A stretch of 64,000 bases of DNA from the NCBI GenBank assembly GCA_963786445.1, contig CAWAZU010000028.1, forward strand, positions 186,001 through 250,000. Direction: 5' to 3'. Below the pieces are notes generated by a model. It ran no database searches, was not told where the DNA came from, and saw only the letters and a program-made list of their open reading frames with translations. Below are positions 39,405 to 48,427 of the stretch, piece by piece (the first letter of the stretch is position 1; each line of letters opens with the position of its first letter). The DNA is from JAFKFJ01 sp963786445. GTDB lineage: Bacteria; Pseudomonadota; Alphaproteobacteria; Acetobacterales; Acetobacteraceae. Made by a program: the position numbers and the translations under genes.

Positions 39405-40928
39405 ATGGACACCGACGTGCTGATCGTCGGCGCCGGCCCGACCGGGCTGGCGACCGCGATCACCTGCCGCCGCTTCGGCCTCGCGCCGCTTCTGATCGAG
39501 CGGCTGGAGCAGCCGGCCGCCGTGTCGAAGGCGCTGGCGGTGTGGAGCGCCAGCCTGGAAGCGTTCGCGGCGATGGGGATCGTGGACCGTTTCCTGGCCG
39601 CCGGGCGGCGCATGGACCACGTGCGGTTCGGCGACGGCCGGCACGAACTCGCCGCCATGCGCACCGGCGAGGGCGTGGACAGCCCCTGGCCGCAGCCGAT
39701 CCTGCTGCCGCAGTCGCGCACCGAGGCGCTGCTCACGGAGCGACTCGGCGAACTCGGCGGCGCCGTCGAGCGCGGCGTGGAATTTCTGGCCCTCGCGCAG
39801 GACGCGGCCGGCGTGACCGCGACGCTGCGCCATGCCGACGGACGCGAACAAAAATGCCGCGCGCGCTACCTGGTCGGCTGCGACGGCGGGCGCAGCACGG
39901 TGCGGCACGCGCTCGACATCCCCTTCGACGGCCATACCGAGCCCCAGACGTTTCTGCTCTGCGACGCGCCGATCGCGGGCGGGCTGGACCCGGCCAGCAT
40001 CTATCTCTGGTGGCACGACGGCGGCACGGCGGCGCTGTTCCCGGTCGAGGGCGACATCTGGCGCCTGATCGGCGTGCGGGCGGGCGACGGCGAGGCGCCG
40101 CCGACCGCGGAAGAAATGCAGGCGCTGCTCGCCCGCCACGGGCCGCCCGGCCTCGCGCTCGGCGCGCCGACCTGGCTCGCCACGTTCCGCATCAACGACC
40201 GGCTGGCGCGGAGCTTTCGCGCCGGGCGCTGTTTTCTCGCCGGCGACGCGGCGCACATCCACAGCCCGGCGGGCGGGCAGGGGATGAACACCGGCCTGCA
40301 GGACGGGGTGAATCTCGGCTGGAAGCTGGCCTATGCGCTGGCCGGCGCGCCCGGTGCCGAGACGCTGCTGGACAGTTACGGGCCGGAGCGGCGCGCCATC
40401 GCCCATGAGGTGGTGACGATGGCGACGCGCATGCTGCATTTCGGCATGGGCAATGCGCCGCTGCTCCGCGCGGTCAAGGACGTGGCGCTGCCGCTGCTGA
40501 GCCGCGTGCCGGCGTTCCGCCGACTGGTGCAGGGGCAGTTGTCGGAGACCGAGAACGTCTATCGCGAGGGACCGCTGGTGGCGCTCGGCGGCGCCGCCGG
40601 CCGGGCCGGGCACGCGGAGGTGGGGACGCGGGCGCCGGACGCGGAGTTGGCGCGGGGCGGGTTTTTGTTGCCGCTGCTGTGCGGGGCGCAGCACACGCTG
40701 CTGCTGTTCGGCGGCGCCGCCGCGCCGCCGGAGTTCTTGGCCCGCGCGGGCGATCGGCTGCGCGTGGTGGACCTGACGGACGACGCCGGCGCGGCGCGGC
40801 GGTATCGCGCGGAGGGCGGTTTCTGGGTGCTGGTGCGGCCGGATCAGGTGATCGCGGCGCGCGGGACGGCGGGGGATTTTTCGGTGCTGGAGGCGTATGG
40901 CGGGGAGGTGTTGGCGCGGTGGGCTTAA
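39405..40928 (+). CDS. FAD-dependent monooxygenase, phenol hydroxylase/MhpA-like (PF01494 type)
   Basis: 507 residues. The ADP-binding motif is DVLIVGAGPTGLATA, the dual-function DG motif is VGCDGGRSTVRHAL, and the ribityl-binding GD motif is FLAGDAAHIHSPAGGQGMNTGLQD. The C-terminal thioredoxin-like domain (about 400-507) is typical of PheA/TfdB/MhpA-type class A flavin hydroxylases, which use NAD(P)H and O2 to hydroxylate aromatic rings. The start is 1 base after the dhaK stop, so it is in the dha operon, an unusual partner for a dihydroxyacetone kinase. Substrate unknown. Confidence 0.87.
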   Translation: MDTDVLIVGAGPTGLATAITCRRFGLAPLLIERLEQPAAVSKALAVWSASLEAFAAMGIVDRFLAAGRRMDHVRFGDGRHELAAMRTGEGVDSPWPQPILLPQSRTEALLTERLGELGGAVERGVEFLALAQDAAGVTATLRHADGREQKCRARYLVGCDGGRSTVRHALDIPFDGHTEPQTFLLCDAPIAGGLDPASIYLWWHDGGTAALFPVEGDIWRLIGVRAGDGEAPPTAEEMQALLARHGPPGLALGAPTWLATFRINDRLARSFRAGRCFLAGDAAHIHSPAGGQGMNTGLQDGVNLGWKLAYALAGAPGAETLLDSYGPERRAIAHEVVTMATRMLHFGMGNAPLLRAVKDVALPLLSRVPAFRRLVQGQLSETENVYREGPLVALGGAAGRAGHAEVGTRAPDAELARGGFLLPLLCGAQHTLLLFGGAAAPPEFLARAGDRLRVVDLTDDAGAARRYRAEGGFWVLVRPDQVIAARGTAGDFSVLEAYGGEVLARWA

Positions 40929-41194
40929 CCGTTGAGCATCGCGGCAACGCGCCTTTCGATGCTCTGGCTGCTTCGTCTGCCACGAGGACCGCCCGGTTGG
41001 AGATTCGCGTCATTGATCTGTCCGGTGCTCTGGCGTGCAATGAGGCCCGAAAAAGAGGTTCCATTACGGGCCGCGCGCCGGCCAAGGAGAGCAATTCTGT
41101 CGAATGGTTACGACCAGGCGGATATATAGGCCGTTACGGGAGCACCTCCCTGCCGATTTGGCCTGCCTCTACACCTTAGACCCGGTGATTCGCC

Positions 41195-43482
41195 GTGCTC
41201 GACCGCATCCGCCTTATCCGCAATATCGGGCTATTCGATTTTGTAAACGCTGGCGCGAACACCGCCTTGCCGAAGCTCGTGCTGATCTATGCCGAAAACG
41301 GCAGGGGAAAGACGACACTCTCGGCGATCCTGCGGTCGCTCGGAACCGGCGACCCCATCCCCATCGCCGAGCGCCGTCGGCTGGGGGCTTCAAGTCCTCC
41401 GCATGTCGTCGGTGACAGCCGGCGTCCGGCAGCGCGATCACGTTTGATAATGGCGCGTGGACGCAGGCTCTCCCGAACGTGGCCGTGTTCGATGACGTGT
41501 TTGTCGATGAAAATGTATATTCGGGCCTGTCCGTCGATGCCGAGCACCGCCAGAACCTTCATGAACTGATTCTCGGATCGCAAGGCGTCGCGCTGAGCGC
41601 GGCGTTTCAGGCGCTGGTGGAGCGGATCGAGGAACACAACAGGGCGCTGCGCCAGAAAGCGGACGCCATTCCCGCCGGTATGCGAAGCGGTCTGAACGCG
41701 GAGGAATTCTGCACCCTCCAGCCGCGGCCGGCGATCGACGAAGAAATTCAGGCGGGGGAGCGGGCGCTGGCCGCCGCGCGCGACCAGGGCATGATCCGCA
41801 ACGCCGCGTCTTTCGACCCGCTTGATCTCCCTGAATTCGACCTGGCGGCCGTGGAGACGTTGCTGGCGCGCGGCCTCGGTTCGTTGGACATGGCCTCCGT
41901 GGCGCGCGTGCAGGCGCACCTTGCCAGTATCGGACCGGGAGCAGAGGGGTGGATCGCCGACGGGATGCACCGCGTCCAATCGTCGGGGTCTCCAGCCTGT
42001 CCCTTCTGCGCGCAGCATTTGAGCGGTTCATCCCTGGTCGCGCACTACAGGGCGTATTTCAGCGCCGCCTACGAGGAGCTGAAGCGTGCGATCACCAAGG
42101 CAGTCGGCGATCTTGATTCCGCGCACGGCGGAGCGGTTCCTGCCGCTTTCGAGCGCGGTGTGCGGGTGTGGGGCGAGCGGCGGCAGTTCTGGTCGAAGTT
42201 CTGCGACCTGCCGGACGTCAACCTCGATACGACTGCGATTGCATGGGCTTGGCACGCCGCGCGCGACGCCGTCCGCGGATTACTTGCGGCAAAGCAGGCC
42301 GCACCCCTTGAGGCGATAGAATTGAGCGCCGAGGCTCGGGCCGCCGTGGCTACATTCGACAGGTGCCGGAAGCAGGTCGGTCAGTTGAGTGAGAATTTGC
42401 AAACGGCGAACGGCACGATTCGCGTAGTGAAGGAGCGGGCAGCGTCCGGCGATCCGGCAGCGCTCGCCGCAAATATCGCAAGGCTGAACGCCGTGAAGGC
42501 CCGGTTTTCATCGGAGGTGATGCCACTCTGCGACGCTTACCTCGTCGAGAAAAGGGCAAAGGTCGAGACGGAAGGCAAGCGCGCCAAGGCCCGCGAGGTG
42601 CTCGACACATACCGCACAAGCGTCTTTCCGTCGTACGAGACGGCGATCAACCTCTACCTCGGGAAATTCGGCGCGGGGTTCCGGCTGGCTAATGTGGCAT
42701 CGTCCACGACGCGGGCAGGCTCAGCCTGCACATTCAGCGCGGCGATCGGCAGCGCGTCGATCCCGATCGGGGGCACCACGGCCCCCGGCTCACCGTCATT
42801 CCGGAGCGCGCTGAGCGCCGGCGACCGCAACGCCCTGGCGCTCGCCTTCTTCTTCGCCACGCTGGATCGTGATCCCGCCCTCAAGGACAAGGTGATCGTA
42901 ATCGACGATCCGATCACCAGCCTCGATGAGCACCGCAAGCTCACGACAGTGCAGGAAATGCGGAGGCTCGCGGAGAAGGCGAGTCAATTAATTGTGCTGT
43001 CGCACTCAAAGGAATTTCTCTGCGAAATCTGGGAAGGGGCAGACAAGGCCGGTCGGCTGGCGCTGGAAATAGGACGCGACGGTGCTGGCTCAACGCTACG
43101 CGGGTGGGTCATTCATCATGACCTCATAACCGAGCACGACCGGAGACACGCCCTCCTGCGTAGCTATCTGGAAAGCAGTAGCCCTGACAATAGAAAGGTG
43201 GCCGAGGCGCTGCGGCCCGTGTTGGAAAAATTCGTCCGCGTCGCGTACCCGGACCGCTTTGCGCCCGGCGATATGCTTGGCAAATTCGTCAATCTTTGCA
43301 AGCAACGCGTCGGCGGTCCCGATCAAATTCTCGATGCGCCGCGGATTCAGGAACTCAACGATATCCTAAGCTACGCCAACAGGTTTCATCACGAAACCAA
43401 CGCGGCATACCGGACGGAAGTGGTCAACGACGGCGAACTTGTCGGCTTCGTGCGAAGGACGCTGGCGTTCACGCGTCATTAG
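41195..43482 (+). pseudogene. AAA-family ATPase with CPxC zinc-hook motif (AAA_13/RloC-like), two frameshifts
   Basis: From GTG 41195 the N-terminus reads RIRLIRNIGLFDF and the P-loop LIYAENGRGKTTLSAIL. Between about 41,410 and 41,430 two shifts are needed to join to AITFDNGAWTQALPNVAVFDDVFVDENVY. The rest is open: a helical region interrupted by PACPFCAQH (codons at 41998-42009), the ABC signature FRSALSAGDRNALALAFFFA, Walker B KVIVIDDPITSLDEHR and the switch LSHSKEF. The corrected length is 761 residues. Rad50-like folds with a CxxC hook and this order occur in RloC and other AAA_13 proteins, several of which are anti-phage. I cannot identify a nuclease active site in the C-terminal part. 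GC is lower than the neighbours. Confidence 0.75.
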
Positions 43483-43492
43483 ACCGTTGCAA

Positions 43493-43644
43493 GCGTAGGG
43501 CAGAAAAGCGAAGCGCATTCCGCCGCCTGCGCACCGATGCCGCTTGCGCATCTGATCCGCTGGGCTGCTACGGTCATGCGTCACGCCACCAGTGTGCCGA
43601 ACGCCCGTCGATGGCGGAAGGCGCTTCGCTTTTCCGCCCTACGC
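43493..43644. repeat. 32-bp imperfect inverted repeat (MITE/REP-like)
   Basis: The arm at 43493-43524 (GCGTAGGGCAGAAAAGCGAA...) and the arm at 43613-43644 (...TTCGCTTTTCCGCCCTACGC) are reverse complements over 32 bases with two mismatches, separated by 88 bases. Each arm is itself partly palindromic around GCGAAGCGC. The element lies between the AAA ATPase and a truncated hydrolase gene. No transposase is present. Confidence 0.75.
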
Positions 43645-43770
43645 GTGCTGCCGGTCGAGTTGGTGGCGTATCCGGACACCGGGCACGACTTCCTGATGCC
43701 CGGGCGCCACGATAACGGCCGCGCGACCCGTGACGCGTGGCCGCGCACCGCCGCCGCGCTACGTCGCCAC
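43645..43770 (+). pseudogene. 3' remnant of a dienelactone hydrolase-family gene
   Basis: Directly after the right arm of the inverted repeat the frame reads VLPVELVAYPDTGHDFLMPG, then RHDNGRATRDAWPRTAAALRRHQ. This is the C-terminal end of a dienelactone hydrolase-like alpha/beta hydrolase, including the GHDF histidine of the triad. No N-terminal part exists nearby; the sequence upstream is the inverted repeat and the AAA ATPase. No stop occurs where expected, and the frame runs into the convergent cyclase gene. The rest was probably lost when the ATPase island arrived. Confidence 0.6.
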
Positions 43771-44529
43771 CAGCGCCAGCACCCGCAGCGGGCTGCCGGA
43801 GCCGCCCTTGATTTTCAGCGGCGGTGCGATGATCAGCGCGCCGGTCGGCGGCAGCCGATCGAGGTTGCACAGGCATTGCAGCCCGTAGCGCCCCTTGCCG
43901 TGCATGAAGAAATGCGCCGGGAACGGCGGCTGGAAGCCGAACGCCTGGCCGGCATCGGTGCCGATCGTCTCCGTGCCGAAGCCGATCACGTCGCGCTCCT
44001 CGACCAGGAATTTGATCGCCGCGACATCCGGCCCCGGCGTGTGCGCGCCGTCCGCGCGCACGTTGGCGTACTCCGCCCCCGACCGCTTCGACCAGTCGGT
44101 GCGCAGCAGCACCCAGGCGCCGTCCGGGATGCGGCCGTGCTGCGCCTCCCAGGCCAGCAGCGCATCTTTCGTCAGCAGGAAGTCGGCATTCGCCGCCGTC
44201 TGGCGCGCGCAATCGATCACCACGGCGGGCGCGATGAAATTCTGCGGCGGGATGGTGTCGGTGGTGTTGTTCGCAAAATCCTTGCCGCTGACCCAATGCA
44301 CCGGCGCGTCGAAATGCGTGCCGGTGTGCTCGTTCATGGAAATGTTGTTCCAGTACCAGGCCGGCCCGCGCTCGTCGTAGCGCGACACCTCCTGCATGCG
44401 GAACGGCGCACAGGCGCCGAACTGCGGCGGCAACTGGATGGTGGGGAAATCCTCGGCGAGCGTCTGCGTCAGATCGATCACGCGCACCCGCCCGGCCAGC
44501 AGGTCGGCGGCGAAGTCGCTCAGGCTCAT
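43759..44529 (-). CDS. Cyclase family protein (kynurenine formamidase-like metal hydrolase)
   Basis: 256 residues. The family metal-binding motif HxGTHxDxPxH appears as EHTGTHFDAPVHW, and VIGFGTETIGTDAG and FFMHGKGRYGLQCLCNLDRLP are further conserved segments. Members hydrolyse N-formylkynurenine or related amides and lactones. The ATG at 44529 overlaps the iorB stop (ATGA), so it is the third gene of the iorA-iorB operon, where an aromatic amino acid role is attractive. The exact substrate is not shown by sequence. Confidence 0.88.
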   Translation of the reverse strand: MSLSDFAADLLAGRVRVIDLTQTLAEDFPTIQLPPQFGACAPFRMQEVSRYDERGPAWYWNNISMNEHTGTHFDAPVHWVSGKDFANNTTDTIPPQNFIAPAVVIDCARQTAANADFLLTKDALLAWEAQHGRIPDGAWVLLRTDWSKRSGAEYANVRADGAHTPGPDVAAIKFLVEERDVIGFGTETIGTDAGQAFGFQPPFPAHFFMHGKGRYGLQCLCNLDRLPPTGALIIAPPLKIKGGSGSPLRVLALVAT

Positions 44530-46085
44530 CGGACAGTTTCCCCCTGTTCGGTCGGGACGGAATCGAGCGTGGCGACCGTCGCCAGCGCGCCGTCCAGCAT
44601 CGTGCCGCCCTCGTCCGCCAGCGCCGCCTCGCGCAGCCGGCGGATCCAGTCGGCGGCGTCGGCACGGCCGTCGAGCAGTTTCACCGCGCCGACCACTTTG
44701 CCGAACTTGCCGGCGCCGCGCGCGTGCGTGTCGCCATAACCCTTCACCAGCCGCCGGCATTTGGTCAGTTCCAGCGCCAGCGCGTAATCGTCGCGCGCGC
44801 ACGATTCCACCAGCGCCAGCCACTCCGCCAGATGCGCCTGCTCGCGCGCGTGGCGCAGCAGGCTGCGCCGCCGGCGCCGCATGCCGGCGATGACGTAGAG
44901 CGGCAGGTAGCCGGCGAGCGTGTGCGTGCGGATGTGCCGCCCGCGCGCGAACAGCGCGCTGACGATGCGCGACAGCGCCGGCGAGGTCTCGACCATGCGG
45001 CCGAGGCCGGCGGGCAGCGAGGCGCAGACTTCTTCGAGGCGCGGATGAAAGAACTCCGTGGTGCCGACCGGCTGCTCCGGCCGCGCGCCGGCTTCCGCGC
45101 GCACGCGGTCGATGCGGCGCGCGCGCGTTTTCAGGTCGGCGACGCGCAGCACGTCGTCGTACGACATGGCCACCGCGATCTGCCGCGCCGCTTCCGTGGT
45201 CAGCGCGAAATCGTGCGCCGCGCCGTCGCACGCGGCGAGCCGTGCCACGCGGTCGAGATATTCATGCGCGTAGGCGGCGTCCTGGTAATCGACCAGCCGC
45301 GCGATCCCGTGGCGCAGCATCGCCTGCGCCGGCGCGGGGAATGTCTCTTCGACTCGCCGCAGCGCACGTGCCAGTTCGGCCCGTTCCGCGTCGCTGCCGC
45401 CGCGCGGGATTGCCGGCGGCGCGGGCGCGGGCGGTGCAGCGGCGGCGGGCGCGGTGACGGCGTCGAAGCCGGCGGCGAAGGCGCGCAGGCTCGCCTCCAC
45501 GCCGACGCCGGCGGCGCGCACCGTCTGCTCGAACGCCTCGCGGGAAAACGGCAGCGCATGGCTGCCGGCGAGCGCGCCGAACAGGGCGGCGGAAATCACG
45601 CTGCCCGCGCCTTCCGCCAGCGCCTGCATGTCGGCGGCGATGAAGCGCCGCGCGACCGCCCGCGCCGCCGCCTCCACCGGCCCCGGATCGGCGCGCCCGT
45701 CGCCGGGCAGCGCCTTCTCCGTCACCGCATAGGCGCGATGCGTCGAGGCGATCAGCGTGGTGCGGGCGGGCGAGACCAGGCCGCGCTGGATCGCGCGTCC
45801 CGCCTCCATCATCTCGGCGGCGATCACCACGTCCACGTCGCCGGGCACCGGCGTCAGCGACAGCACCGGCTGCCGCCCCGCACAGGGGCGGATCAGCTCG
45901 ACGTAGTAGATCGTGGCCCCGGTGCGCTGCGCCACGCCGGGCACGGAGGTGGATTGCGCGTGCCAGTCGGCCCCTTCGGCGAGGGCCACGATCCAGTCGG
46001 CGAGCACGCCGCCGCCCTGGCCGCCCATCGCCATGATGGCGATGCCGATCGGCCGTTCCTCGCCGAGCGGACCCACGCCGTCCAT
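44526..46085 (-). CDS. iorB: Indolepyruvate ferredoxin oxidoreductase beta-type subunit with C-terminal extension
   Basis: 519 residues. The N-terminal 200 residues are the gamma/beta domain of 2-oxoacid:ferredoxin oxidoreductases: IGIAIMAMGGQGGGVLADWI, GVAQRTGATIYYVEL and AAEMMEAGRAIQRGLV. An Ala/Pro linker (about 220-245) leads to a helical extension (ARRIDRVRAEAG, LVKGYGDTHARGAGKFGK), which I take as the DUF6537-type domain seen in the long proteobacterial IorB. I chose ATG 46085, one base after the iorA stop; an in-frame ATG at 46112 would overlap iorA. With IorA it oxidatively decarboxylates indolepyruvate-type 2-oxoacids to acyl-CoA. Confidence 0.9.
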   Translation of the reverse strand: MDGVGPLGEERPIGIAIMAMGGQGGGVLADWIVALAEGADWHAQSTSVPGVAQRTGATIYYVELIRPCAGRQPVLSLTPVPGDVDVVIAAEMMEAGRAIQRGLVSPARTTLIASTHRAYAVTEKALPGDGRADPGPVEAAARAVARRFIAADMQALAEGAGSVISAALFGALAGSHALPFSREAFEQTVRAAGVGVEASLRAFAAGFDAVTAPAAAAPPAPAPPAIPRGGSDAERAELARALRRVEETFPAPAQAMLRHGIARLVDYQDAAYAHEYLDRVARLAACDGAAHDFALTTEAARQIAVAMSYDDVLRVADLKTRARRIDRVRAEAGARPEQPVGTTEFFHPRLEEVCASLPAGLGRMVETSPALSRIVSALFARGRHIRTHTLAGYLPLYVIAGMRRRRRSLLRHAREQAHLAEWLALVESCARDDYALALELTKCRRLVKGYGDTHARGAGKFGKVVGAVKLLDGRADAADWIRRLREAALADEGGTMLDGALATVATLDSVPTEQGETVR

Positions 46086-46086
46086 G

Positions 46087-48237
46087 TCAGGCGAGTTCCA
46101 GCCGCCGCGCATCGCGCCGCCGCGCCAGCGCGAAGATCAGCCGCGTGCGCAGGCGCGCGAGCCACAGCTCCCACGGCCCGGCATTATGCACCACGTCGGT
46201 GCGATAGAAACTCGGGCACAGCACGGCGGCGTCGGCGACCTCGCCGCAATTGCCGCAGCCGACGCAGGAATTGTCGATCGCGGCGACCGGGTCCTGCTTC
46301 AGCGGATCGCCGGAATCCTTCACCGACAGCGAGGGACAGCCGGAGAGGCGGATGCAGGCGTGATCGCCGGTACACACGTCCTCGTCCACGCCGAACCGCG
46401 GCTTGACGCGCCGCTCGCCGCGCTTGACGGCGGCCTGGAACGCGGGACGTTCGCGGCGCTGGCGGTTGAGCATGCACTCCGAGGAGGCGATGACGATTTT
46501 CGGCCCCTCCGCCTTCGTCGTCAGCGCGTCGCGCAAGGCCGCGCGCATTTTCGCCACCGAGTAGGTGCGGTCGATGCGCCGCACCCAGCGCGCGCCGACG
46601 CCGCGCACCGCCGCCTCGATCGGATGGTGGGTGCTGCGCGACGGATTGTCGGCGCGCGAGGAGGGAATATCCTGCCCGCCGGTGGCCGCGGAATAGTGGT
46701 TGTCCACCAGCAGCACGACGCCGTCGTGCTTGTTGAACACGGCGTTGGCGATGCCGCTGGCCAGCCCGTTGTGCCAGAACCCGCCATCGCCCATCACCGC
46801 GATCGGCCGCTTCTCCGCCTTCACCTGGAACGCCGCCGCCGACGACGCGCCGAGCCCGTAGCCCATCGTCGTCGTGCCGATGGCGAACGGCGGGTTGATC
46901 GAAAACAGATGGCACCCGATATCGGCCGCGATATGGTGCTCGCCGAGTTCCTGCTGCACCAGCGTAAGCGCGGAGAAGATCGGCCGCTCCGGGCAGCCGG
47001 TGCAGAACGTCGGCGGGCGCGGCGGCACCGTCTGCGCCAGCGTTTTGACGCGCGCATCGGCCAGCACCTCGGCGGCACTCGGCGGCGTGCGCGCCTGGCG
47101 CAGCAGCGCGGGCGCGTGCTGTTCGAGGAACCGGCGCAGCCCCGCGACGAGCACCTGCGCCGTGTATTCGCCGCCCATCGGCAGCACGTCCTTGCCGGCG
47201 AGTTTTGTCGCCACGTCGGCGCGGCGCAGGATGGCGTGCAGCGCCTGTTCGATGAAGTCGGGCTGGCCTTCCTCGACGACCAGCACGGCGCGCTTGTCGC
47301 GGCAGAACGCAGCGAGGTCGTCGCCGATCAGCGGATAGGTGACGTTCAGCACGTGCAGCGGAATCCGCGTCGCCCCCCACACGTCGGCCAGCCCGAACAG
47401 CGCCAGCGCGCGCATCACCCCGTTGTACATGCCGCCCTGCAACACGATGCCGATGTCCTCGACATCGCCGGCAAAAGTCTCGTTCAGCCGGTGCTCGCGG
47501 ATGTAGTCCACGGCGGCGGGCCAGCGTCTGGTCACCTTCTCCTGTTCGTGGACAAAACTTGCCGGCGGCAGAACGATCCGCCCGGTGTCGCGCCGCGGCT
47601 CGGCCAGCGCGCGGGCCGGCGGGAAGGCGGGGCGCTGGTTGTCCTTGCAGACGAAGCGGCCATGCATGTGGCAGGCGCGGATGCGCAGTTCCAGCATCAC
47701 CGGCGTGTTGGACGCTTCCGAGAGGGCAAAACCGTGCTCGACCGCGGCGACGATGCCGGGCAGGTTGGGGCGCGGATCGAGCAGCCAGATCTGGCTCTTC
47801 ATGGCGAAGGCGTGCGTGCGCTCCTGCATGATCGAGGAGCCTTCGCCGTAGTCCTCGCCGATCACGATCAGCGCGCCGCCGAGCACGCCGCCGGACGAAA
47901 GGTTGGACAGCGCATCGCAGGCGACGTTGGTGCCGGCGGTGGATTTCCAGGTCACCGCGCCGCGGATCGGATACATCACCGAGGCGGCGAGCATCGAGGC
48001 GGCGGCGGCCTCGCTGGCCGAGGCCTCGAAATGCACGCCGAGATCGGCGAGGATGTCCTGCGCGTCCGACAGCACGTCCATCAGGTGCGAGATCGGCGCC
48101 CCCTGGTAGCCGCCGACATAGCCGACGCCCGACTGCAGTAGCGCCTTCGTGACCGCGAGGATGCCCTCGCCGCGGAATTCCTCGCCCGCGCCGAGCCGCA
48201 GATCCTGCACCTCGCGCGCGAACGACCGCTCCGCCAT
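46087..48237 (-). CDS. iorA: Indolepyruvate ferredoxin oxidoreductase alpha subunit
   Basis: 716 residues. The N-terminal pyrimidine domain has GVGYVGGYQGAPISHLMD and ASMLAASVMYPIRGAVTWKSTAGTN. The central TPP domain has FCTGCPERPIFSAL, DIGCHLFSI, VMGDGGFWHNGL and LVDNHYSAATGGQ. The C-terminus is ferredoxin-like with CTGDHACIRLSGCPSL and CVGCGNCGEVADAAVLCPSF for Fe-S clusters. It binds TPP and CoA and passes electrons to ferredoxin during aromatic 2-oxoacid oxidation. It heads the operon iorA-iorB-cyclase and is divergent from the FHA gene. ATG 48237 is preceded by GAAAGGGGCGG. Confidence 0.93.
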   Translation of the reverse strand: MAERSFAREVQDLRLGAGEEFRGEGILAVTKALLQSGVGYVGGYQGAPISHLMDVLSDAQDILADLGVHFEASASEAAAASMLAASVMYPIRGAVTWKSTAGTNVACDALSNLSSGGVLGGALIVIGEDYGEGSSIMQERTHAFAMKSQIWLLDPRPNLPGIVAAVEHGFALSEASNTPVMLELRIRACHMHGRFVCKDNQRPAFPPARALAEPRRDTGRIVLPPASFVHEQEKVTRRWPAAVDYIREHRLNETFAGDVEDIGIVLQGGMYNGVMRALALFGLADVWGATRIPLHVLNVTYPLIGDDLAAFCRDKRAVLVVEEGQPDFIEQALHAILRRADVATKLAGKDVLPMGGEYTAQVLVAGLRRFLEQHAPALLRQARTPPSAAEVLADARVKTLAQTVPPRPPTFCTGCPERPIFSALTLVQQELGEHHIAADIGCHLFSINPPFAIGTTTMGYGLGASSAAAFQVKAEKRPIAVMGDGGFWHNGLASGIANAVFNKHDGVVLLVDNHYSAATGGQDIPSSRADNPSRSTHHPIEAAVRGVGARWVRRIDRTYSVAKMRAALRDALTTKAEGPKIVIASSECMLNRQRRERPAFQAAVKRGERRVKPRFGVDEDVCTGDHACIRLSGCPSLSVKDSGDPLKQDPVAAIDNSCVGCGNCGEVADAAVLCPSFYRTDVVHNAGPWELWLARLRTRLIFALARRRDARRLELA

Positions 48238-48427
48238 GTGCCGCCCCTTTCGGCCCGAACATGAGCCGGCGATATTTCAAGCCGCGCGCAACGGGGAGTC
48301 AACTCGCGCCCCCTGCCGGGGGCAGAACGTCTTGCTTTTCAGGCGCGGACGCCACAATTCTCCGGCGCGCAGGCACCGCGCGGCGGGGCCGTGCGGTGTC
48401 ACGTCGGGTTTGAGCTTGGAGGAGAAG

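Noticed and set aside
43525..43612. Coding sequence between the arms of the 32-bp inverted repeat
   Set aside because: The 88-base spacer gives only short peptides with no resemblance to a transposase or other protein.
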